Assembly (NCBI GenBank): GCA_030340625.1
Contig: JAOPHQ010002005.1
Location: forward strand, 91,001 to 155,000
Direction: 5' to 3'
Origin: Merluccius polli
Lineage: Eukaryota > Chordata > Actinopteri > Gadiformes > Merlucciidae
Length of the DNA stretch: 64,000 nt
Shown: positions 22,196-34,619 of the stretch, piece by piece
Layout: the number at the start of each line of letters is the position of its first letter
How positions within the stretch are numbered: position 1 is the stretch's first letter
Program-made: the position numbers and the translations under genes
The notes under the pieces: generated by a model
Database searches by the model: none
What the model was told of the DNA's origin: nothing
What the model saw: only the letters and a program-made list of their open reading frames with translations

Positions 22196-22312
22196 ATTGC
22201 TTTTGCTTTTGGTGTGTCACAGTGGACTTCAACCACAGATCCCAATCAATGTGTGGTGTCTGAAAAAGCATGTGACTGTGTGTGTGTGTGTGTGAGTGTG
22301 TGCATGTGTGCA

Positions 22313-22358
<46 letters not shown>

Positions 22359-23288
22359 AGGAGATCAATCATTGTCGGGGGGCCACAGTGCATGGACATG
22401 ACGACCGTAACCTTGGATAGCCACCATTAATTACATGTCTGTGCAGATCTTAATCACATATACTGCTAATATCCCCCCCCCCACACACACATATATATAT
22501 ATATGGATTAATTCTCGTGGTATTAGGTTTAATTCATCCAGTTGGGCTGGTGTCAGTGATGGATCTCTTGGTGCACTCTGCGATCCCTTTAACTGTGAGC
22601 TTGCTTTCAGAAGACACCAGACATGACAGTAACTCATTATGTCATTGTTCATCATAACAGCCTGTCAAAACTATCCCACACCGCTATGCACCATTTAAAA
22701 GATCAATTATTTGGCCATAATAGAATCGCCGGTGACGAAGCTATCGACAACCACTAGCCCTGGATGTACATACTGTATATAGCTATATCTATCTATATCT
22801 ATATATCTATCTATCTATATATCTATATATCTATATATATATAGATATAGATATACTGTATATAGATATAGATATATATAGGAAAAAAAATAATACAAGC
22901 CAATGATGTATTAATTTTTTCCTATATGGGCATTTTGATCAAAGTAGGGTTCATTTTATTGATTGACAGGGAAAGGTCACGGTGGGAAAGGCCTCCCTGT
23001 GGGTTTTAAAGATGGAGTGATATTTCATGTGGGGAAATCAAAACAAGCGCTTTAAATAGCCACCACATAGAGACGACCCAGCTGCACTATTGACAGAGGA
23101 GAGGAGGGGCCGGGAAAGGGGGAGGGGGAGGGGGAGAAGGGGGGTGAGGAGGTGGGTGGGAGACGAAGAGGCTAACGCCGTGCATTGGATGACGAGTTTT
23201 AAAATTGTGTTTTAAATGACACAAGCAGATGCCTATGTTAATGTTGTGCTGTTTCAGCAATGTTTTTTTTAAAATGTATTTTTCTTTC

Positions 23289-23289
<1 letters not shown>
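22196..23289. other. microsatellite-rich noncoding stretch
   Basis: Holds GT runs (22279-22356), a short AT run near 22490, an AT-rich palindromic TATC tract (22780-22881), and a non-repetitive island at about 22970-23090 that could be a conserved element. No gene. Confidence 0.5.
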
Positions 23290-23346
<57 letters not shown>

Positions 23347-23371
23347 GTGGGGGGGTGGGGGGGGGGGGGAG
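23290..23371. repeat. (GT)n followed by G-rich run
   Basis: About 54 bp of GT followed by GGGGTGGGGGGGTGGGGGGG, a G-quadruplex-prone tract. Confidence 0.95.
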
Positions 23372-23809
23372 TACTCATGGGATGTGTACCATGTGATATG
23401 ATGTGATATTCATTTCACCATGTGGAGGAAAACCATGGACCCATGGAAGTCTAAAAATAAAACAAGAACCCTATACATTGAAATGTAATATAAAACAAAA
23501 ACAGTCAAAAGTCATTCGTTCTTTTATGAATGCTAAAACATCAACAGTGATTAGGTTAGAAGCACTGTCTCTGAAACCATTGATACTTGTAGCCAATGCA
23601 ATTACTTAGTGTGCCAAACTGAATGCATGTTCTCTGCTTTACACTCAGTTTGTAATTTTATAACAAACTTTTTGCAAAACTGTAAAACATGGTCTCTAAA
23701 TTAATTCGAGTTCACTTACAAACCAGAGCTAGAGCACTACAAATAAGCCACAGGTAAACATTTGGTTTGGACAACAATGGAGGGCGGAGGCCAATATTGG
23801 ACAGAGAGT

Positions 23810-23925
23810 AAGAGGGGTGAGAACAAGAGGAGGATGAGGAGGAAGAGGACGAGGAAGAGGAGGAGGTGAAGAAGTAAGAGGAGGAGGAGAAGTAGGACAG
23901 GGGAGAGGAAGAGGAAGGAACACTA
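23810..23925. repeat. GAG/GGA-rich purine tract
   Basis: Irregular GAGGAGGAA repeats corresponding to the RG-rich start of the transposase remnant. Confidence 0.8.
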
Positions 23926-24335
23926 ACTGGTGAAATCAGAGCGACTGTGGTTGACCATGTTGTGATGAGCATGAGGGAAGCTGGGCAACGGTTTCAACCA
24001 AATCTGAGCCGCTATACTGTTGCAGATATCATCCGGATATTGCGAAATAAGAACCGGTAAATAACTGTAAGTGCTGTAGTCTTACAGGTACAGTACTGTA
24101 CTGTAATATGTGCTGTACTTTCATAATGAGAAGGATCTATCACTAAAAGCATTTCAATGTTTTTACAGAATTGCAAGAAAACCAGTATATGATGAAGAGG
24201 TCGACTGGTCACCCCAGAGCAGGAGACCCACATTGCATATAACTGCATCAGACTCAGAGAACTGTGGGACCACATAATGACAGATACCACCATACTCCAA
24301 AATGTCAACAGAGTGATACTGAATAGTGCACACCA

Positions 24336-24791
24336 GGGGTCCGTTTCACAAAGCAGGTTTAGTGAAAACCCTGCGTTTATTAACCCTGAACTGAGGGAAA
24401 CTCTGCGATTTCCGTTTCACAAAGGGAGATAACTCAAACCAGAGAAAGAGGGGCAACTCTAGCCTGTTTCACAGAGAGAGATAACTTACGCTCTCGGTCA
24501 GTTACCGTAGTAACAGACTCTATGAACCTAACCTGGTCGGGACCAGGTTTTACTCAATGGATCAATGTGTCTACGCCCTCTTTCAGCCACACACGCCATT
24601 TGATTTCCTCATTCATTCAGTCAGCGAGTTTTGGCGTAGCCGTCTGTCAAAAATCATTTAACAAAATCAGAGTCAGTGCTATTTCAGAAGTCCATTAGGC
24701 AGTAGGAGGCGACTTTTTCACGAACATGTCCTTTTGACCAGCGCTCGAAGTGGAAAAAAATAAGTGCCGGTACTCCCTTACTCACATATAC

Positions 24792-24872
<81 letters not shown>

Positions 24873-25754
24873 CGCTTTGGGTGTCTTGAAAAGCGCTATA
24901 TAAATGCAATTAATTATTATTATATAATTATTATTTATGCGCAGATAATTAAATATTCGTCGGGAGAGGGTTATCAGACCATAGATGTAGGCTAGCCTTT
25001 CCAGACAATTATCATTTCCAGACAATTATCTTTTTCAGCGGTACCGTTTCACGTCACAGTCCATCATTTACATACGCAACCTAATCCGTCCTTACATGTG
25101 CAACATTACCAACCGTAGTCTCTCACATCCCAGCAGATATTGTGTGTTGCACTGCGTTTCTTTGCAAATGTTTTTTGTACAATGTCGGAGATGTAGAGGC
25201 AACTGTATACAGTCAAATAGCCACTTAATATTTACTTTACAGTGTAAAACATGATCAAAATGATCATACCGAGGTCTTATCTGTTTGAATAATGTAATCT
25301 TAATCGTATCGTCAAGTGCGCTTCTCCCCCGCGGGATTGCACCTAAATGAAATAAATAAATAGTTACCATTCAAGCAGTTTTCCTCTGTAATATTATTGT
25401 GATCGCAAAGGACTCCATTTAAACTTACGCAGCAGTGTTGCACTTCTTTCTAAAAACGTGTTGAAACTCGCCATATGAGCGCATTAGTAGTAGGTATATT
25501 AAGTATTTCCAATCGAGGTTGGTGACTTCCCCGTTGCCATGGTGACTCGTCGAATCGGGGCTCCATTGATGCTGGCTTTTTATAGTTGTGGTGCACGCGC
25601 TCAACCCTAGGTGGAACTCCTCTGAGTTGATCAACTTAACTCAAAACCGGTGTTGTGGAACCGAAATCCCAGAGTTTTCTATCTCAGTGGAGATCAACTC
25701 AGCGTTTAGGATTAAACTCAGAGGTTGTTAAACCTGCTTTGTGAAACGGACCCC
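24336..25754. mobile_element. 1.4-kb MITE with 26-bp perfect inverted ends
   Basis: Both ends carry GGGGTCCGTTTCACAAAGCA plus six more matching bases; subterminal sequence (AAACTCTG, GATTTC, GTTTCACAA) is also similar. It contains an AT microsatellite (24785-24871) and an L2/SINE-like tail (GAAAAGCGCTATATAAATGC at 24888-24907), so it has itself collected insertions. No transposase is encoded. It interrupts the IS630-like transposase remnant. Confidence 0.85.
24785..24871. repeat. (AT)n microsatellite
   Basis: About 85 bp of nearly pure TA repeat inside the MITE. Confidence 0.97.
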
Positions 25755-27054
25755 AGGATTTATGTTCAGGTTGACCTCACTGGAAGCCCAACGTAGGGGG
25801 AGCGGGTGAGTCTATCAAACCACTACCTTTGTACAGTAATGCAGTTAGTAAAATCAGTCACACTTTGAAATGCTACCAACTAATGTTGGTTTTGTTAGCA
25901 ATATGTTATAATTTGTATAGGTAATAATTTGATTCTGTATTTTATTTTCATCTATGTGCTACAATTTTTTTTTCCTGTTCTTTGAACATTATTTTTGGTA
26001 TTTAAGATTGTTATGATTGTATATCATTGTACATATACAGTATATATAGTCATATAGACTTTGTTCCAACTGTCTCAATAAAAAGGACAGTTAGTTCTGA
26101 ATGGTGTTTTTAAATGTATTTGGGGGTTGGGGGGTGGGGGGGGGGGTTGAGACAATTAATGTTTGTTGTTTGGAGGTATTCGCCCAGGGCGCCATACAAG
26201 CTAGGACTGCCACTGGTGTACACAGTACTACATGGAAGTGTACTAACAGAAGTATCTGAATTGAGACACACCATGAGTGTCTCTGAGTCTCGTCTAGTGA
26301 AACGCCATAGAATTAGAATTAAGCAGCTGTGCAGAGTCCCTTTGGAAAGACCGCGTAAAACAACTGAGATATGAATATGTGCTATACTATCCTATCATTG
26401 GTACTGGATCTGGAAGTGTATGGTGCTACATCATAATGAATGATCCCTGTCTTTTCAGACTGTGCTACATTGTTTTGTCTTTCCTTTCAGAGAGTAATGG
26501 AGCTAGAAACAGATGCAGTGCATATGTGGCCAAGGCAGTTTTCAACCTTCCAAAAACAACGGGCCGCGGTAGAAATATCATCGGACACCGTGCCATAATC
26601 AACGTCCCGAGATAACATGGTGGCAACATTACAATGTGTGCGGCTATTACTGTAGTCAAAATGGCGTCCTTCATCATCATTCAATCCTAGGCCCATACAA
26701 CACTGCACACAACACCTCACTAATTCCTAATGACCAGGGGCCAGAGCACAGCTTTGGTCTGCAATTTGTTCAAAGGTCACCCACTTTTCAATCGCACTCA
26801 ATCTCCCCCCCATACTCTCTGTTTTTGAATCCTATCCTGCATGGCGCTGGAAGGTGTATGATGGCCAGCCCCACCAACGCATAGCCCTTCTACAGGCAAT
26901 GGGCGAGGCTTGCGGAGACACCGATCAGGGGTCATGCCAGGCCTGGATACGGCACTCCAGGTGATACTTTCCACGCTGCTTAGCACAAGACAACATGGCA
27001 TGTGTTGTGGATGAAGTCTTATGGTCAGACCCACAAAGAAGAATTTTTTTTTTC

Positions 27055-28187
27055 GGTAACGCTTTATATTAAGGTCCTTGTAATAACCATTAATTAATAG
27101 GTAATAAGGCACTTGTAAGTCCTTACAAGATGCTTATTAACATTATTGTGTGTTTATAAGCCTATATAAGTGTTAATAATGGCATTATAATACAGTTAAT
27201 AGCAGGCTATAACACATTTATAAGCGCTTATAAGAAACTTGTTAACAGTTTTCAAATGCTTAAGAAAATTAATAAAAGCCTCATGAGTATCTTATAATTG
27301 TTCATAATAGCATTACAAACACCCATAACCCACCCATTATGTCTTTGCCATGCCTTAATTAATCTTCTTTTGTTTGCTTATTGATATTAAAATACACTTT
27401 ATTGCTCATCTATTATAAGTTAACTATGCACTTGTTAACAGTTAACTATGCTTTTTGCAGCTACCGGATCTAAAGCGAGAACAATGCCTTATTAAGTCTA
27501 ATAAATATTTCATTATGTGTTAATTACTGGTTAATGATTTTCACAACCTCCACATCTAGGATGTGGTCAAGGCTGATAAAATGGAAAAAAAAAAAAAATG
27601 GAAGCTGCAAAAAGCATATAGTTAACTGTTAACAAGTGCATAGTTAACTAATAATAACGGCATAATAAAGTATATTTTATTTTAGTGAAGCAAACAAAAA
27701 AAGATTCTTAAAGGCATAATAATGCATAATAAATGATTTATTAGCCTTAATAAGGCATTGTTCTCGCTTTAGATCTGGTAGCTGCAAAAAGCATAGTTAA
27801 CTGTTAACAAGTGCATAGTTAACTTATAATAGATGAGCAATAAAGTGTATTTTAATATCAATAAGCAAACAAAAGAAGATTAATTAAGGCATAGCAAAGT
27901 CGTAATGGGTGGGTTATGGGTGTTTGTAATGCTATTATGAACAATTATAAGATACTCATGAGGCTTTTATTAATGTTCTTAAGCATTTGCAAACTGTTAA
28001 CAAGTTTCTTATAAGCGCTTATAAATGTGTTATAGCCTGCTATTAACTGTATTATAATGCCATTATTAACACTTATATAGGCTTATAAACACACAATAAT
28101 GTTAATAAGCATCTTGTAAGGACTTACAAGGGCCTTATTACCTATTAATTAATGGTTATTACAAGGACCTTAATATAAAGCGTTACC
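27055..28187. mobile_element. 1.13-kb foldback-type element with very long inverted repeats
   Basis: From GGTAACGCTTTATATTAAGG at 27055 the sequence is repeated in inverted order up to the complementary end at 28187. The arms extend over roughly 400-450 bp each, with a further inverted pair (CTGCAAAAAGCATA-type blocks) towards the centre. TTTTTTTC lies on both sides (27047-27054 and 28188-28195), a possible 8-bp target duplication. No ORF is present. It directly follows the end of the IS630-like remnant. Confidence 0.9.
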
Positions 28188-28900
28188 TTTTTTTCTAGGA
28201 AAAATGCACTTTTGTTATTTGAGGAGTTTTAGAACATTTTGAGAAAATTATCCCGCTTATTTGTATTGATAGTGGGTTATGTTGGGAATACACATCCATA
28301 CTTTACATTGTTGCACTGATCGATCGGCCACTGATCATTATCGGCTGATATACACCCTAAACATGTGATCTGTGTATGTGTGTTTACTACATGTATGATG
28401 ACACAACTTTTTTGCAAACTGCTTTGCCCTGCACACAGAAAAAACAAAAGCAACAAGTGTTTTTCATTTATACTACTATTGCTATTAGTCCTTATTCAAA
28501 TGATAGTTTGTGTGTACTGTATTGTTGCAAAAACTCAATTTAAAAATAAAGCAAAATTCATTGCTGGAGATGTGTACCGTTTTGGTCGTATGGTGTAAGG
28601 ATTTGTGGTTAGTGTGCAGAGTGTTGCAAATAGCGTATTTCAAAGATAGTGCCAATCAGAAATAAACTGTAAACATTCTGTCATTGGTAGGATCTTCGGG
28701 TTTCATTTCCAGATGTAGGTGTCATATAGGTGTCATCATGTCAATGGTGGTAAACAGTAAACAAACATCAAAATGATTAATGACGTGTTTTCATCCTGCG
28801 CAAAAGGCACTCCCTGGTCGTTTTTCTGTTATTCACTCCTGTATCTTTCATCCTGTTCTGTCTTCTTTTTATAGCACTGACTATCATCATGCAAGAGTGT
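28188..28900. other. noncoding stretch
   Basis: Contains CACTGATCGATCGGCC and ATCATTATCGGCTGAT (28315-28350), resembling a fragment of a dispersed fish repeat. No gene is seen. Confidence 0.4.
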
Positions 28901-28902
28901 TA

Positions 28903-28908
28903 TAGTGT

Positions 28909-28950
<42 letters not shown>
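28903..28950. repeat. (GT)n microsatellite
   Basis: GT run of about 48 bp with small interruptions. Confidence 0.95.
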
Positions 28951-28952
<2 letters not shown>

Positions 28953-29259
28953 GGCGTGACTAATCCACCTGCTCTAATGGCAGCGCACTAAGAGTTTTTT
29001 TTATTAGTGGAACCAAATAGGCGAAATGTTGCTCCGTAATGGAGCTTGTGCGGAGCCAAGCCCATAGTGTATACGGTCCGAGCCAGGCCTGTGGTTGGCT
29101 CGCGATGTCTCACTTGGGGAATAATAAAGCCATAACAAGATTCACAAAGTGCTCAAATGGTAAAATCAATGCTAAACTGAATGTTGCCATCACGGATGTG
29201 CACACGCTGTCGTAGGAAGGAGATGCTTGGCGCCGATGTTGAGTTGCTCCAATGATCCC

Positions 29260-29908
29260 TTAAAGGAGCTGTAGGTAAGATTTAAGAGATACTTTTTGAG
29301 TGTAATCTGTTAGAAATGGCAGTGCCATCCGTCTCTGTGAATATGTTGTCTGGCTGCCTCTGTATGAGACCATTTAGATTTTAGACGCTCCCGGCTAATT
29401 TCTGACCAATCAGGGCATCTCTTCCCTGATTGGTTGCGGGAATCCATCTTGGCTTACCTTACTGTTGGGTTAGGTTGAGTTCATGATCCGGTCTGAAGCC
29501 CGTCTACTCCGAAACTGTACTTGGTTTATGCTGCAGTATTATCGGTGTGGTAAGCGGCTATGCCATTACATTATTTAAATTAGCAATAGCTTTAGCAGCT
29601 TGTTTTTAGCTCCAAATTGTTTTACTTCATTTTCTTTTTGCATCGGGGGTTTATGATTAGGCCCTACTATGATGCCCCTGGTTTCCCAGAGGGTTTATGG
29701 GTAGGCCCTACTATGACACCCCTGGTTTGTGAGCAGAATTGTTTTTTGGAGTACAGATAGTTTCTGTATCCGCTCTAGACCGGATGTAGGGAGGGAGGCA
29801 GCAGAGAGAGAGGGGACGATTTTTGTGTTGTTTCAAAATCTTGCTCTCTTCCACTCTTTTTTGCTCTCTCTCTTTACAACTATTGAATCTTACCTACAGC
29901 ACCTTTAA
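29260..29908. mobile_element. MITE with TTAA target site (piggyBac/Kolobok-like)
   Basis: TTAAAGGAGCTGTAGGTAAG at 29260 is matched by its inverse ending CCTTTAA at 29908 (about 20 of 22 bases). TTAA at each end is the target of piggyBac and Kolobok elements. The interior holds a tandem duplication of about 45 bp (TTTATG...GGCCCTACTATGA at 29650 and 29695). Confidence 0.75.
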
Positions 29909-30013
29909 ATTATACTTTTTATTTTGTCGGTTTTTACACTGCCTCATGATAGATACGGAAGGTCAATACACAAAGAGCCTGCACTTATTGTTGAACCTGA
30001 CTGTTATTAATGC

Positions 30014-30130
30014 AATGTTTTTACATTTCATTTACATTTAGGGCATTAAGCAGACGCTTTTGTCCAAAGCGACTTACAATAAGTACATTTGTTAGAAGAA
30101 AGTGCAACAGTAAATCGCTATCAGTAATGT
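30014..30130. repeat. dispersed teleost repeat
   Basis: The stretch around GCATTAAGCAGACGCTTTTG and CAAAGCGACTTACAATAAG is a high-copy motif in fish genomes. I cannot place it in a superfamily. Confidence 0.6.
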
Positions 30131-31088
30131 AAGGATTTCACAAGAACGAGGTTCAAACACCCAATTAATTAACCGATTGCTAGTATACAACAGAGATAAG
30201 TGTGAAAATACTAAGCGCAGAATATCCTCGCAGTTGGCGAAGGACCCACCACAGCATCCTCAACAGTTACCAGTAGGTCCATGTGAGGGCAGGGATTTTT
30301 TGTGTGTGTGTTTTTTGCGAAGTTGTCTTTCAAAGTCAATTTCAAAGATATCGCACTTCTCCGTCTCCTAGGCAAACCAAAGTCTTCAATGTCATCAGCA
30401 CAGACGTAATTTCGCTGAGTCATCGTGTGACCTTATAGATGCTCGCTGTGTAACATGACACCAAAAACCTTGCACTTTTCTAAATACTCAATACAAGACA
30501 TCATAATAATAATAAGTGTACAAAGAAGCAGAGTTATTTACAAGAGTGAAAAACAACCAAACAAACATCAGTAAACAGTCCCATTCAAACATTTAAAAGC
30601 ATACAAATAAAGAGACAGAGGTGAGGAGGAGAGCTCTCGTCAAAAAGCTGTCTATTTGACAAGATTAAAACTACGGTGACAACGGCGAGATGCAACGTCG
30701 GCAGTGGATACCCCTAGTAGGTTGCGAGGGGAGAGTATCTGGTGGGTATCAGAGAGTCAGACCCTCAGACACTTCTCCTCTGTCTGGCGTGCGAGGCGGT
30801 CTGGTAATGAGGAGCGCGTGGAGAATGCAGAGCCACGGTGTACCACCAGCTCACTGTGGTGGTCTCCAAGGAAACAATTACAACTCACTCTCTCTATATG
30901 TGTGCCGGCGCTCCTATTCAACAGAAAGAAGATGTATCCGTGCACTTTCTCTCTCTCTTTGTCTCTCTGGGGCACCATGCCTTATATTATCTCTATCCAT
31001 CCATCTATCTGTCTGTCTGTCTGTCGTTGTGTCGACTGTTCCTCCTGGTCATCTTCGCACAGATTTGAGCGGAAACCACTCCCTCCTC

Positions 31089-31090
<2 letters not shown>
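30131..31090. other. noncoding stretch
   Basis: ORFs here are short and overlap on both strands, with no domain. A short CTGT run lies near 31008-31024. Confidence 0.4.

Positions 31091-31094
<4 letters not shown>

Positions 31095-31131
<37 letters not shown>
31095..31131. repeat. (TC)n microsatellite
   Basis: Nearly pure CT run. Confidence 0.95.
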
Positions 31132-31134
<3 letters not shown>

Positions 31135-31182
31135 TCTCATAAAACCGCTCTCTCTGCTACTGTTCCTCCCTCTTGGTCCAGC

Positions 31183-31356
<174 letters not shown>

Positions 31357-31379
31357 CCACACAGAGACCCACGAGCCCC

Positions 31380-33310
31380 AGGTAATATATTGCAGTCTCA
31401 CTGCTGTATTTATCCCATGACTGCTCCAGGTGTTTTGGGCTCTTTGCGGGTGATGGTCTCTTGCCCACGCAGGTGTGTGGCGGGCGCTGCTGTGCTGGGG
31501 CGCACGCCGGTACAGATAATGTGTGTAGCCGTTTCAATGACTGTAGTGTTAATATGTGTTTCTGTGTCGCTGAGGGAGTAGTGTTTTATCACACGTGAGA
31601 AGTGTGTATACGTGTAGTAGGCTATACAACGAGAACTGCGCTGCATGCAGTTCCCATGATGGATCAAAAATAAATAATACATAATAATCAAATAATATAT
31701 ACAAAAACATGTTTTCTTCAAATTGATAGTCTCATGGAAATAGGAATATAATGCACATATGGTGAGACGGTGCATGTGCATTGAGAGGACAGTTTGTTTG
31801 CAGGTCAAAATGAAAGAAAAGCCACCATGAAACCCTGAGCAGATACACATTTATTAAAAACCTTTTTTTGAAAAGAGCTGAATGGTGCTTCAAGTGGAGC
31901 GCCGGGTTTCCACAGGGTACTGCTTCTGCCCATATTTCTCTTTCGCTCATGGCGAAAGGGAGTTTCTAAAGTTTTTATGTTCTCCTGATTTTCCTGTTCT
32001 GCAGAGTACGCCAGAGATAGCGCGCGGTGATAACATGGTTAGCTTGACGAGTTAATGATCTCTTAAATGGCTTTTGTTTCTAAAGTCAGTTCCGAAAGAC
32101 ATGTCATGATGTGAGCGCATTAAGAGCTTCAGAAATCTAAAAAACCAGTAGGATTTCTGCTCCCATTAGCCGACTGACATCACATCTATTGTCACCAAGA
32201 CATTTAACCTAATGTTTTATGCTAATCGCGAATGACAACACTTTACAATGGACTTTCGATGCGAAAAAACGAACAAATCTTGCTGATGTACCATATGTAA
32301 ATAAACACATTAGAAAAATAAACAACAAGCTTTAGTGCCGATTAGATAAAAGCAGCATTTTTTGGGGAAGGGGGGGATTGGTAGTGGTTGAAGTCTTTGT
32401 ATATGTGTGTGTGTGTGTGTCGGGGGGTGAAGAGTGACCCGGACGAACGAAGAGATGAAATCTGATGTTTGCCGTTATCACTGGTGAAATGTGATGGCCG
32501 GGTCGGGGGAGGGAACTTGCACATCTATGCCTGACAAGCGACTGCCACTGCGGGGGAAAGTAGGAGAGAAGCAAGACACCCACTGATAGCCAAATGAGAA
32601 ATGCAAAGTGATGTCATCTTAAGAAAGAGATAGAAATGAAAGACAAACGGTCGGGGGGAAGGAGTGTGGGGGGGGTGCCGATAGGGCCGGTTAACCTGCA
32701 GAGAACCGTGATGAGTCCTGCGGTACCAGAACCCACTCCTGTGAGTCCTCCAACAGCGAGACATATGGATAGTGAGCCATAGGAGGTATGAGACAGTGTG
32801 ACAGACAGCGTGTGCCTGTCCAGCCACGAGACGAGAGTGGATTTCCAATGCAAAATAATTTGGATTGGGTGTGTGCTTAAAGACGCATACATGAATATTT
32901 TTGTTCCACTGCGTTTATCGGTAATTCTCCCCCTTTTTTTTGTAAATCAAAGTTTGTATGCATAGATGCACATGGTGTATGGTTTTATTAGCTGTCCTGC
33001 ATACCTTCGTTCACTGCCAGTCATGCTGGAGACTTGGAAAACTTTCGAAACTGGGACTGAGATGCTGAGGATGGATTACCTATACGCCTTAAGCAGTTTT
33101 CTGATCTAGAAGAGTCCCTGGGATAGTGTGTCTACACATTTTCAACGTGAACGGCGCCGGTGAACATAGCATAACTCAGACAGGATGACGGCAACCGAGC
33201 ACACAAACTTTGTTAAAGACCGGGGGAAAACTCTCCATAATGGCACTAAATCTAAATTACACAGCTATGGTTCCTTAAGTGTTTGGGCTTGAGGACTTTT
33301 TCTTTCTCCC
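31380..33310. other. noncoding stretch with possible conserved island
   Basis: No repeat element or gene recognised. 32000-32240 is non-repetitive and of balanced composition (for example ATGTCATGATGTGAGCGCAT) and is a candidate conserved noncoding element. Confidence 0.4.
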
Positions 33311-33316
33311 CTCTGT

Positions 33317-33511
33317 GTGTGCGTGTGTGTGTGTATGTAGATGAGTGTGTGTGTGTGCGCGTGTGAGTTTTTGTGTGTGTGTATGTTTGTATGCATGTGT
33401 GTGTGTGTATAGGTGTGTGTGTGTGTGTGTGTGTAGGTGTGTGTGCGTGTGTGTGTGTGTGTGTGTGTAGGTGTGTGTGTGTGTGTGTGTGTGTGTGCAT
33501 GTGTGTGTGTG

Positions 33512-33563
<52 letters not shown>
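33317..33563. repeat. compound (GT)n array
   Basis: About 245 bp of GT repeats broken by TGTAGGTG, TGCG and TGCATG units. Confidence 0.95.
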
Positions 33564-33564
<1 letters not shown>

Positions 33565-33878
33565 GTGTTTATCTCATTCCGTATGCCAGCAGACTTGTCA
33601 CAGGGCTTACAGAGAGAAGGCAGGGTCGGCCCGTTAATAAATGCTAATTAATTTTAATTACCCAGCAGACAGGCGCGCCCACTGATAGCAGACCTAAGCA
33701 GTCCGGTGAGTTGACGAGCAGCCATCCACCCACCCATCGCCCCCCCCCCCACCCCTCCCCCCTGTCAACCTGCCGAGGTCACCGGGGCGTCCATCTTTCA
33801 GCCACGGCCCTGGTGAGAGCAGATGGCGTGAAACACGAGACGATAACGTTCCACTCCACGTATAAGGGTCTCTCTACC

Positions 33879-33882
<4 letters not shown>

Positions 33883-33935
<53 letters not shown>

Positions 33936-33974
33936 AGTGATTTGAAGGTGTAATCAACCCCCCCCCCCCCCCCC
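33883..33974. repeat. (TC)n array and C run
   Basis: About 50 bp of TC repeat, then an 18-bp C homopolymer at 33957-33974. Confidence 0.95.
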
Positions 33975-34162
33975 ATCGCAGCCACTCTGTGGAACACACT
34001 CAGGAGGTTCTTAAATCTTCATTAGTCAACGGTAAATGAGGTTTGTTTTGCACGCGCGTGCACACGTGCACGCCGCGGTGAAGCATGAGTGCACAGACAG
34101 ACACACACACACACACACACAGGGATACTGACAGATGCACATGAGTGCATACACGCACGCGT

Positions 34163-34195
<33 letters not shown>

Positions 34196-34430
34196 CACAC
34201 AAACACAGGCACACACTAACACACATGTATACATTCATGCATCACGTTCATTGGGCACATTCGCACGGGCACACACACACACACACATGCACAAAACAAG
34301 CTTGCACACATGCACACCCAATACAAACACACACACACACACGCTCAAACACACCATGTTGCGCATATAGCGGATAGCGTATCTATTACATCTTAACTGA
34401 GAAAGCAGCATTGATTTTTTTCCCTCTCCT

Positions 34431-34432
<2 letters not shown>

Positions 34433-34464
<32 letters not shown>
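34433..34464. repeat. (TC)n microsatellite
   Basis: CT run upstream of the candidate signal-peptide exon. Confidence 0.93.
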
Positions 34465-34467
<3 letters not shown>

Positions 34468-34582
34468 ACTCTCTCTCCCGGGCCAGTGAAGCATGCAGGA
34501 GCGGTGGAGGGCTGCTAATGAAATCACACCCCCCTCCCCCTCCTCACCCAACCCCCCCCGGAGGACATCGGGGAGCAAAACG

Positions 34583-34619
34583 ATGCTACTGTTGCTGCTG
34601 CTGTTGCTGCTGCACACAG
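34583..34619 (+). other. candidate signal-peptide first exon
   Basis: ATG at 34583 with A at -3 encodes MLLLLLLLLLHT and runs into a near-consensus 5' splice site, CACACAG then GTAGGT (GT at 34620-34621). This is the form of a secreted-protein first exon ending inside the signal peptide. It is built from CTG/TTG triplets, so it may equally be a microsatellite accident; no downstream exon was found. Confidence 0.15.

Larger units (their letters stand above)
23775..27045 (+). pseudogene. IS630/Tc1-like DDE transposase, split and decayed
   Basis: Coding remnants follow in the family's order on the plus strand: an RG/GR-rich start (23800-23920, now a GAG-type repeat); the helix-turn-helix stretch REAGQRFQPNLSRYTVADII (about 23972-24030); a weak LRELWDHIMTDT stretch at about 24249; then an interruption by a 1.4-kb MITE. 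After it come KRHRIRIKQLCRVPLERP (about 26300), TGRGRNIIGHRAIINVP (about 26560), a further catalytic-region remnant (SPPYSLFLNPI, AWRWKVYDGQP), and the C-terminal WIRHSR...VDEVLWSDP at about 26930-27030. These pieces fit the DDE_3-type transposases abundant in teleost genomes. Several stops and frameshifts are visible (for example TAA after INVPR at 26611). It ends where the foldback element begins. Confidence 0.75.
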
